From: Kitasatospora papulosa
GTDB lineage: Bacteria > Actinomycetota > Actinomycetes > Streptomycetales > Streptomycetaceae
Length of the DNA stretch: 64,000 nt
Reading direction: 5' to 3'
Assembly (NCBI RefSeq): GCF_000717245.1
Contig: NZ_JNYQ01000006.1
Span: 216,754 to 280,753, forward strand
Of this stretch, positions 1-6,750 are shown piece after piece (the first letter of the stretch is position 1; the number at the start of each line of letters is the position of its first letter). The translations under genes and the position numbers were made by a program. The notes under the pieces were generated by a model. The model was not told the origin of the DNA. It searched no databases and saw nothing but the letters and a program-made list of their open reading frames with translations.

Positions 1-2
1 GG

Positions 3-623
3 ATCCGCACCTCGGGCATCGAGCGCGGCGACCTGCTGATCGTCACCAAGTTCCCCGAGGAGGACGCCGGACGTGAACGCGAGACGCTGCTGCGCAGCCT
101 GGACCAGCTGGGCGTGGACCACCTGGATCTCTGGCTGGTCCACGGACCGCTGGACCCGGACGGATCGCTCGCCGTGTGGGAACGGTTCATCGAGGCACGG
201 GAGGCGGGCCTGGTCCGTGCCATCGGCGTGAGCAACTTCCTGCCGGCGCAAGTGGACGACCTCGTGGCCCGCTCGGGCGTGACCCCCGCGGTGAACCAGG
301 TCGCCTTCGGACCGCGCCGGCTCGACCCGGCCCTCGTCCGGCACCACACCGCCCTGGGCATCGTGGTCCAGGGGCACAGCCCCTTCAGCGAGAACGACCT
401 CCGGCACCCCGCGCTCAGGGCCGCCGCCGGACACCACGGCCGGAGCGTCCACCAGATCCTGCTGCGCTGGCACGTCGAACACGGGGTGCCGGTCGTGGCC
501 AAGGCGGCCTCACCGGCCCATCTCGCCGCGAACCTCAGGGTCCACGAGTTCGCACTGACCGCCGCCGAGGTGGAGGCGATCGACCGGGCCGCCGACGACG
601 CGTGGACGGGAGCCGCGCGGTGA
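3..623 (+). CDS. Aldo/keto reductase, C-terminal part (5' end outside window)
   Basis: The reading frame is open from base 3 and ends at TGA 621-623, so the N-terminus lies upstream; about 206 residues are visible. The segment LIVTKFP followed by HLDLWLVHGP has the spacing of the catalytic Lys strand and the active-site His strand of NAD(P)H-dependent TIM-barrel aldo/keto reductases. GVSNF and the late cofactor-binding segment PVVAKAASPAHLAAN also fit. Enzymes of this family reduce aldehydes or ketones in the cytoplasm. The stop overlaps the GTG start of the ABC ATPase gene, so the two are translationally coupled and the reductase probably works with the exporter and oxygenase downstream. Its substrate cannot be told. 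Confidence 0.85.
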   Translation: MRTSGIERGDLLIVTKFPEEDAGRERETLLRSLDQLGVDHLDLWLVHGPLDPDGSLAVWERFIEAREAGLVRAIGVSNFLPAQVDDLVARSGVTPAVNQVAFGPRRLDPALVRHHTALGIVVQGHSPFSENDLRHPALRAAAGHHGRSVHQILLRWHVEHGVPVVAKAASPAHLAANLRVHEFALTAAEVEAIDRAADDAWTGAAR

Positions 624-1594
624 GAGTCCACCTGGAGTCCGTGCACCGCAGCTACCGGGTGCGCCGGGCCCCCGAGACCGGCGGCCGTCTCGCCCGGCTG
701 CTGCGCAGGGTCAGCGGCGAGGTGGAGGCGCTGCGAGGTGTCGACCTGCGGGTGGACGAGGGCGAGGCGGTCGGCTACATCGGGCTCAACGGGGCCGGCA
801 AGTCGACCACCATGAAGCTCGTCGCCGGGATCCTCACGCCGACCTCCGGCCGGGTCACGGTGGACGGCCGCGATCCGCACAAGGAGCGCCGCCGCCTCTC
901 CGCGGAGCTGGGGTATCTCGCCGCCCAGCGCGCCAGCCTCTGGTGGGACCTCCCCGTGAAGGACTCCTACGAACTGCTGCGGCGGGTCTACGACATCGAA
1001 CCGGCCCTCTTCCGGCGCCGTCACGACCGCCTCGTCGACCGCCTCGGCATCGGACGGCACCTCGGCACCCCCGTGCGTGAGCTCTCGCTCGGCAACCGCA
1101 CCCGTGCCGAGCTGGTGGGCACCCTGCTGCACGCGCCGCGCCTGCTCCTGCTCGACGAGCCGACCATCGGCCTCGACATCTTCGCGCGGGAGGCCATCTG
1201 CGACGTCCTGCGCGACCTCCGCCAGGACACCGCGCCCACCCTCCTCATGGCCAGCCACGACCTGCGTGACGTCGAGGCGATCTGCGACCGCATCGTCACG
1301 ATCGACGGCGGCAGGCTCGTGTACGACGGGAAGATCGACGAGCTCCGGGCGCTCGGTGGCGGACGTCGCACCCTGGTGATCCACCACGCGCCGGGCCACC
1401 GGCTGCCCCCGCTGCCGGGGCCGGCCCGGTCCGGGGAACGGACCAGCACGGTCACCACGTACGTCTTCGCCCAGGGGGAGCTGCCCGGCGGGCTCCTCAC
1501 CGAACTCTTCGCCGACCCCCAGGTCGACGACGTGCAGATCGAGGCTCCCAGCCTGGAGACCGTCATCAAGGGCCTCTACCTGGAGGGTGCGTGA
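620..1594 (+). CDS. ABC exporter ATP-binding protein (COG4586-like)
   Basis: GTG start at 620 overlaps the stop of the upstream reductase; 324 residues. Walker A is GLNGAGKST (about residues 55-63) and Walker B is LLLLDEPTIGLD. The signature loop reads LSLGN rather than LSGGQ, and the segment after Walker A holds an LWWDLPV-type motif. Both are typical of the COG4586 ATPases, which pair with two different ABC-2 type permeases, and exactly such a pair follows. The protein should energise export of an unidentified compound at the membrane. The C-terminal ~90 residues form an accessory domain with no motif I recognise. Longer in-frame upstream starts were rejected because of the four-base overlap. 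Confidence 0.88.
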   Translation: MRVHLESVHRSYRVRRAPETGGRLARLLRRVSGEVEALRGVDLRVDEGEAVGYIGLNGAGKSTTMKLVAGILTPTSGRVTVDGRDPHKERRRLSAELGYLAAQRASLWWDLPVKDSYELLRRVYDIEPALFRRRHDRLVDRLGIGRHLGTPVRELSLGNRTRAELVGTLLHAPRLLLLDEPTIGLDIFAREAICDVLRDLRQDTAPTLLMASHDLRDVEAICDRIVTIDGGRLVYDGKIDELRALGGGRRTLVIHHAPGHRLPPLPGPARSGERTSTVTTYVFAQGELPGGLLTELFADPQVDDVQIEAPSLETVIKGLYLEGA

Positions 1595-2409
1595 CGGGCA
1601 CCCTGCGGCGCGGATGGCGGGCCCAGCGGGCCGTCGCCGGCATGCAGCTGAAACTCGCCTTCCACTACCGGACCCGGGCCTTCGCGCAGGGGATCGGCGC
1701 CCTCCTGCTGATCGGGCTCCAGGTGGCGCTGTGGAGCGCCGTGTACGCCGGCGGCGACGGCCAGGTGCGGGCGGGCGGGCTGACGCTGCACCAGACGACG
1801 GTGTACGCGGCGGCCGGCACCGTCTGGGTGCTGTGCCTTCCCGGGCTCGCGCTGGCCCGCCAACTGGAGTCGAAGATCAGGGACGGCAGGATCGTGAGCG
1901 AACTCCTGCTGCCCACCGGGTTCCTGACGCAGTGGTTCTCCGCCGCGCTCGGACGCACCGCCGGGGTCACCGTGCTCGTCGGTGTGCCCGCGGCGATCGC
2001 CGGAGCGGCGGTGCTGTACCCGTTCACCCTCGACCCCGCCCACGTCGGCCGCCTGGCGCTGACCGCCGCCATCGCTTTCGTCGTCCTGTTCGACTTCAGC
2101 TATCTGATCGGTCTGTCGGCGTTCTTCGTCCGCCGGGTCGAAGGGCTGAACGAGGTCCGTGAGGCGCTGCTGCTCCTGCTCGGCGGCTCGATGATGCCGG
2201 TCTCGCTGTACCCGGCCGCACTGCGTGACGCGGCGGTCTGGACCCCGTTCGTGCACGGCTTCTACACCCCGCTCGGCACCCTGGTCCGGGACCCCTTCGT
2301 CGACGACCGGGTCGTCGTCCTCGGCGCCTGCTGGGCCGTCCTGCTGTCCGCGGCCGCCGCCCTGTGCACCCGTGCCGCCCTGCGGAGGCTGGTGATCGCC
2401 GGTGGCTGA
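1591..2409 (+). CDS. ABC-2 type permease, first subunit (COG4587-like)
   Basis: GTG at 1591 overlaps the ATPase stop (GTGA); 272 residues. About six hydrophobic segments are visible, for example near residues 28-50, 65-85, 110-165 and 235-260, with a cytoplasmic N-terminus. Position directly after the ATPase and before a second permease indicates that the transporter is a 1:1:1 complex. The substrate is unknown; the neighbouring redox enzymes suggest a small secondary metabolite or a toxic compound, but that is inference. Confidence 0.82.
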   Translation: MTGTLRRGWRAQRAVAGMQLKLAFHYRTRAFAQGIGALLLIGLQVALWSAVYAGGDGQVRAGGLTLHQTTVYAAAGTVWVLCLPGLALARQLESKIRDGRIVSELLLPTGFLTQWFSAALGRTAGVTVLVGVPAAIAGAAVLYPFTLDPAHVGRLALTAAIAFVVLFDFSYLIGLSAFFVRRVEGLNEVREALLLLLGGSMMPVSLYPAALRDAAVWTPFVHGFYTPLGTLVRDPFVDDRVVVLGACWAVLLSAAAALCTRAALRRLVIAGG

Positions 2410-3208
2410 CACCCTGGCCGCGCTGCGGAAGTCCGCCGGAATCGCGCTGCTCGCCACCCGGATGAACTTCCGGAGCCACCTGGTGCACCCGGGCGAGGTC
2501 CTGCTGGCCAACATCGGGGCGCTGGTCCAGGCCCTGTCCGGAGCAGCCGTCCTCATGCTGGCCCTCTCCGCGTCGGACGGCATCCACGGCTGGACACTGG
2601 CCGAGTGGGCGGCGCTCACGGGATTCACGACCGTGGCCCGCGCCCTGTGGAACACGGTCTTCTTCGGCACCCTCGACATTCCGGACATGGTGCGCAGCGG
2701 GGAACTCGACCACCTCCTCGTCCGACCGGCGAACCCGCTGATGCTCATCCTGTTCTCGAAGGTCGACACGGACGTCTGGATCGAGATCGCCGTCGGGACG
2801 GGAATGCTCGCCGTCGCCCTCCACGTCAGCGGGGCGGAGCTCTCCGGCCCGGTGCTGGTCTTCATCCCGCTCGCGCTCGCCGGTTCCGCGCTGGTCTTCG
2901 CGGCCATGCACCTCGCCGTCACCGCCCTGTCCTTCTGGCTGCGGCAGGACGCGATGCTGAGCATGCTGATCTGGCGTCTGGACACCTTCGCGCAACTGCC
3001 GATGAGCTTCTACCCGACGTGGCTCATGACGGTGTTCTCCACGGTCGTGCCGTTCGCGTTCGTCGGCTACTTCCCCTGCCTCTACATCCTCGGCAGGACC
3101 GACTCACCGTTCGTCTGGCTCCTGCCTCTCGCGGGACCCCTGCTCTTCCTGCCCGCCGTCCTGCTCTGGCGGAGCGGGATCGACCGCTACTCCAGCACCG
3201 GTTCATGA
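2402..3208 (+). CDS. ABC-2 type permease, second subunit (COG3694/DUF990-like)
   Basis: GTG at 2402 overlaps the end of the first permease gene by eight bases; 268 residues with about six membrane spans. The N-terminal region TRMNFRSHLVHP followed by a first span, and the central segment GELDHLLVRPANPLM, recall the DUF990 permeases that accompany COG4586/COG4587. Its stop is followed within ten bases by the next gene, whose ribosome-binding site GAGGAG overlaps this stop codon. The five genes from the reductase to the oxygenase are therefore one transcriptional unit. Confidence 0.82.
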   Translation: MADTLAALRKSAGIALLATRMNFRSHLVHPGEVLLANIGALVQALSGAAVLMLALSASDGIHGWTLAEWAALTGFTTVARALWNTVFFGTLDIPDMVRSGELDHLLVRPANPLMLILFSKVDTDVWIEIAVGTGMLAVALHVSGAELSGPVLVFIPLALAGSALVFAAMHLAVTALSFWLRQDAMLSMLIWRLDTFAQLPMSFYPTWLMTVFSTVVPFAFVGYFPCLYILGRTDSPFVWLLPLAGPLLFLPAVLLWRSGIDRYSSTGS

Positions 3209-3218
3209 GGAGCCCGCC

Positions 3219-3929
3219 GTGAAGGACCGCGACCTGTTCGAACGTGACGGATACCTGGTGGCCGACCTCTACTCGGAGGCGGAGGTGGCGCGGCTGAAGA
3301 CGATGCTGTCCCGCCTCATCGACCCTCCGCTCCGCTCCCACCCCCGGCTGCACGTCCATGCCGCGTCCGGGACGCCCCTGCCCCACCTCGACCCCTTCAA
3401 CCCGTACGCCGTGTGGAAGATCGTCAACACGCCGCTGGCCGGGGACGACTGGTACGCGCTCATCCACGACGAGCGGGTCCTGGACGTCGTGGGCGAGCTG
3501 CTGGGACCCGACATCAACTTCCACATGGGATTCGCCCGGCTGCGCCCGTCCCGTCTGAGTGCCGAGGAGGGCTGGCACCGTGACCTGGACACCGACCGGC
3601 ACACCCGTCCCGAGCTGGTCACCGCACTCGTCTACCTCGACGACATGGACGCGGAGTCCGGCGCCACCCTGGTGTGGCCGGGCAGCCACCTCCGCCACGA
3701 GTCCGAGCCCGCGGCCGACGAGGTGGTGCCGGTCAGGGCCCGGCCGGGATCGGTGCTCTTCCTGCACTGCCTCACCGTGCACCGTGCCAGCAGCAACACG
3801 ACGGACCGCCACCGGTCCATCCTGATCCACGAGTACAAGAGTGCGCGGACCGTGGAACTCACCCCCAACGACGCGGCCTTCGGCGATCTGCCGCTGCGCA
3901 GGGGCGGCAGGTCCCGGCCGGTCCGGTGA
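3219..3929 (+). CDS. Phytanoyl-CoA dioxygenase (PhyH) family oxygenase
   Basis: 236 residues from GTG 3219, preceded by GAGGAG at 3207-3212. The Fe(II) triad of the PhyH/2-oxoglutarate oxygenases is present: H120-x-D122 within GWHRDLD, and the distal H188 in the segment TVHRASSN. R199 is placed to bind 2-oxoglutarate. Family members hydroxylate or otherwise oxidise lipid or natural-product substrates in the cytoplasm. It is the last gene of the coupled reductase-exporter unit and ends just before a strong terminator, so it probably tailors or detoxifies the compound that the transporter moves. Confidence 0.85.
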   Translation: MKDRDLFERDGYLVADLYSEAEVARLKTMLSRLIDPPLRSHPRLHVHAASGTPLPHLDPFNPYAVWKIVNTPLAGDDWYALIHDERVLDVVGELLGPDINFHMGFARLRPSRLSAEEGWHRDLDTDRHTRPELVTALVYLDDMDAESGATLVWPGSHLRHESEPAADEVVPVRARPGSVLFLHCLTVHRASSNTTDRHRSILIHEYKSARTVELTPNDAAFGDLPLRRGGRSRPVR

Positions 3930-3940
3930 ACCGGTACAGG

Positions 3941-3971
3941 CGAGCGCCCCGGCACGGGGCCGGGGCGCTCG
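3941..3971. terminator. Bidirectional terminator after the PhyH operon
   Basis: A perfect 13-bp G+C-rich stem (3941-3953 with 3959-3971) closes a five-base loop. It lies between two convergent genes, the PhyH oxygenase and the CNNM protein, and so can end transcription from both sides. There is no long T-tract, as is usual in Streptomyces. Confidence 0.8.
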
Positions 3972-3984
3972 TCGTCGTGCGGTC

Positions 3985-5004
3985 CTACGCGGACTGGGGC
4001 TGGAGGAAGCGGGCCAGCAGGTCGTCCAGACTCACCATGCCGGTGAGCCGTCCCGCCTCGTCCCGGACGACGGCCAGCGAGGCCCGGCGCCGGCGCAGCA
4101 GCTCGATCGCCTCGGCGACCGTGGCGTCCTCGGTCAGTTCGGGCACGGGGCGGGCCAGCTCACGGGCCGAGGCGGCACGTCCCTGGGCGCGCGCGACGAG
4201 GACGTCACGGGCGTGCACCGACCCCAGGACCGCCCCGTCCCGCAGGACCAGCAGCCGGGTGCGGTCGGTGTCGGCCGCCAGCCGGAGGATCTGTTCGGCG
4301 TCGGCGTCGCCGTCGACGGCGGAGATCCCGGAGGCGGGGACCCGCAGGTCGCGCACCGGGGTGTCCGGCTCGGTCAGCGAGCGGGTCAGCAGGTCGGAGT
4401 CGGTCTCGCTGATCAGGCCCAGCCGCTCGGACTCCTCCACCAGGTGGGTGAGCTGCTCGCGGTTGTGGACGGAGGTCAGCTCGTCCCGCGGGGTGACCCT
4501 GCACAGCCGTACCAGTGCGTTGCTGATCCTGTTGAGGACCCAGATCAGCGGGCGCACCGTCTTCACGACGCTCCGGAAGGGCGGGGAGAGCAGCATGGCG
4601 GAGCGCTCGGGGTGGGCGATGGCCCAGGACTTGGGCGCCATCTCGCCGAGCACCATGTGCAGGAAGACCACGACGATCATCGCCACGGCGAACGCCACGC
4701 CGTAACTGAGCGCGGTGGGGAGCCCCAGGTCGTGCAGCAGGGGATCCAGCTCGTGGGAGATCGCAGGCTTGGACACCGAACCGAGGCCCAGCGTGCACAC
4801 CGTGATGCCGAGCTGGGCGCCGGCCAGCATCAGTGACAGCTCGCGCATGCCGGCCAGCGCGGCCTTGGCGCCGCGCCGGCCCTCGGCCACGGCCTTCTCC
4901 ATGCGGTGCCGCTTGGCGGCGACCAGCGCGAACTCCGCCGCCACGAAGAACCCGCTGCCGATCAGCAGCAGCACGGTGACGAAGATCGCCATCGGGAAAC
5001 TCAT
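3985..5004 (-). CDS. CNNM/hemolysin-type CBS-domain membrane protein, short form
   Basis: 339 residues. The ATG at 5004 overlaps the stop of the upstream paralogue (ATGA). The N-terminal DUF21/CNNM transmembrane domain covers roughly residues 1-175 (start MSFPMAIF, then MLAGAQLGITV and GEMAPK). A CBS-domain pair follows and the protein stops soon after it, without the C-terminal CorC_HlyC domain present in its partner. Family members are implicated in magnesium or other cation transport and are sometimes annotated as hemolysins. Being coupled to a full-length paralogue suggests a heteromeric complex. Confidence 0.88.
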   Translation of the reverse strand: MSFPMAIFVTVLLLIGSGFFVAAEFALVAAKRHRMEKAVAEGRRGAKAALAGMRELSLMLAGAQLGITVCTLGLGSVSKPAISHELDPLLHDLGLPTALSYGVAFAVAMIVVVFLHMVLGEMAPKSWAIAHPERSAMLLSPPFRSVVKTVRPLIWVLNRISNALVRLCRVTPRDELTSVHNREQLTHLVEESERLGLISETDSDLLTRSLTEPDTPVRDLRVPASGISAVDGDADAEQILRLAADTDRTRLLVLRDGAVLGSVHARDVLVARAQGRAASARELARPVPELTEDATVAEAIELLRRRRASLAVVRDEAGRLTGMVSLDDLLARFLQPQSA

Positions 5005-6338
5005 GCCTGCTCCTCCGGCCGGTCCGCCAGACGCTCGATACGGATGCGCTCCGGTACGTGCCGGTCGAGGGCGCGTACGTCGATGGCCGCGACCGCCCCG
5101 TGGGGCAGTGGCACCGTGAGCCGGTCGCCGATGGCCGGGAAGCGCCCGAGCCGGTCGATGATCAGGCCGGCCACGGTGTCGTAGTCCTCCTCGGCGGGCA
5201 GTTCGATCCCGGTGGTCTCCGCCACCTCGTCCAGGCGGCGCCCGGCGTCCACGATCCACCCGTCGCCGTCCGCGACGGCCACCTCGGTGACGGTGTCGGA
5301 CTCGTCGGCGATGTCACCCACGAGCTCCTCGGCGATGTCCTCGTACGTGACGACCCCGGCGACGCCGCCGTGCTCGTCGAGGACGACGGCGAACTCGTCG
5401 TCGCGCTCCCGCATCCGCTCCACGGCACCCGGAAGCGGCAGGGTGTCCGGCAGGAGGAGCGCCCCGCGCGCCACCGCACCGGCGGTCGCGGTGGTGAGCC
5501 GGTCCGCGTGCAGCCCCATGAGCTCCCGGACGCCCAGCACACCCGCGACGTCGTCGGGGTGGTCGCCCAGCACCGGGTAGTTGGAGTGGCCGTGCCTGCC
5601 GATGAGCCCGATCGCCTCGGCGGCCGTGGCGTCCTTGCGGACGAACACCGCGTCGGCCCGGGGCACCATCACCGCGTGCAGGGTCCGCTCCGAGAACTCC
5701 AGTGCGTGGTCGACCAGTTCGGCCGTGCCGCGCGGAAGCTGGCCCTGCTCGTGGGACTCGCCGATCAGATGGCCGAGCTCCTCCAGGGTGGCACCGTGGT
5801 GCAGCTCCTCGACCGGCTCGATGCCGACCTTCCGCAGCAGCCTGTTCGCCGCCCCGTCGAAGATCCGCACCACCGGGCCGACGACCTTGAGATACGCCAG
5901 CGTGGAACCGGCGAGGGCCTTGGCCAGCCGCTCCGGCACGGCGATGGCCAGATTCTTCGGGGCCAGCTCGCCCAGCACCATCTGCACCACGGTGGCCAGG
6001 ACGAACGCAAGCACCACGGAGATGCCGCTCACGGCGCCGTCGGTGATGCCCAGGCCCGACAGGGCGGGCCGAAGGAGCGCGGAGACGGACGGTTCGGCGA
6101 TGAAGCCGACGACCAGACCGGTCACGGTGATACCGAGCTGGGCGCCCGACAGCATGAACGACAACCGCCCCAGCACGGTCAGCGCCCGGGCGGCCTTCCT
6201 GTCCCCGGCCTCGGCCTCCCGGGCGAGGGCGAGCCGGTCGGCGGAGACGTACGCGAACTCCTGGGCGACGAAGTAGCCGGTGCCCGCGGTCAGCACGAAG
6301 ACGGACAGCACGCCCAGCCAGGCCTGCACGGCACTCAT
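5001..6338 (-). CDS. CNNM/hemolysin-type CBS-domain membrane protein, full form
   Basis: 445 residues from ATG 6338. Order: N-terminal DUF21 transmembrane domain (GYFVAQEFAYV, MLSGAQLGITVTG, GELAPKNLA), a CBS pair (MVPRADAVFV; HGHSNYPV; DEHGGVAGVVTYEDIAEELVGDI), then a C-terminal CorC_HlyC domain (EEDYDTVAGLIIDRLGRFP). It is first in a two-gene operon with the shorter paralogue downstream. A candidate -10 (TACAGT on the minus strand, 6395-6400) lies 57 bp upstream. Role: probable cation homeostasis in the cytoplasmic membrane. Confidence 0.9.
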   Translation of the reverse strand: MSAVQAWLGVLSVFVLTAGTGYFVAQEFAYVSADRLALAREAEAGDRKAARALTVLGRLSFMLSGAQLGITVTGLVVGFIAEPSVSALLRPALSGLGITDGAVSGISVVLAFVLATVVQMVLGELAPKNLAIAVPERLAKALAGSTLAYLKVVGPVVRIFDGAANRLLRKVGIEPVEELHHGATLEELGHLIGESHEQGQLPRGTAELVDHALEFSERTLHAVMVPRADAVFVRKDATAAEAIGLIGRHGHSNYPVLGDHPDDVAGVLGVRELMGLHADRLTTATAGAVARGALLLPDTLPLPGAVERMRERDDEFAVVLDEHGGVAGVVTYEDIAEELVGDIADESDTVTEVAVADGDGWIVDAGRRLDEVAETTGIELPAEEDYDTVAGLIIDRLGRFPAIGDRLTVPLPHGAVAAIDVRALDRHVPERIRIERLADRPEEQA

Positions 6339-6750
6339 CCGACACCACCCCGCCGCGTGCCGTGCTCAGGAAGCTCTGGGCGGGGTGGTCGGGGACTGTA
6401 TCCCGAAGGGTCCGTCGATCTGGCGGACAAGCGAGGGCTCCTCATCTAGGCGTGCTCACACACAACGATTCTGACCGAAATCACGTTCCAGGCCACCGAG
6501 CGCACCGGCCGGCGCCATGGGCGCGCTGGGCAACTTTATGCTTCTACTCCGCTGTAGAAGATGCCCGGTCCCGGTCGGCCCGTGAGCTCTCCTCCCGGAC
6601 ACGCTGCCGGGTTCCGGAAGCCCGGAGCTGTCGCACGGGCCGGTGCCGGCCCGATCACGGCAACGGGGCGCCCACTCGGACAAACGGTCGATATGCTGTC
6701 TTTCGACCGGGCGCGTCGCGTGTCCGGGGCACGTGAGGAGGACCGCCGCG
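6339..6750. promoter_or_regulatory. Divergent intergenic region, CNNM pair / first LAL regulator
   Basis: 412 bp with no convincing gene. It holds a 7-bp perfect inverted repeat (CTTCTAC at 6541-6547, GTAGAAG at 6554-6560). Just upstream of the regulator a second inverted repeat, CGGTCGA at 6685-6691 with TCGACCG at 6703-6709, brackets a TATGCT -10-like hexamer at 6692-6697. The second repeat sits where a repressor or autoregulator would block RNA polymerase. Confidence 0.5.

Noticed and set aside
6541..6560. CTTCTAC/GTAGAAG as a terminator for the CNNM operon
   Set aside because: It lies upstream of both divergent genes, so it cannot end either transcript. It was kept only as a possible operator.
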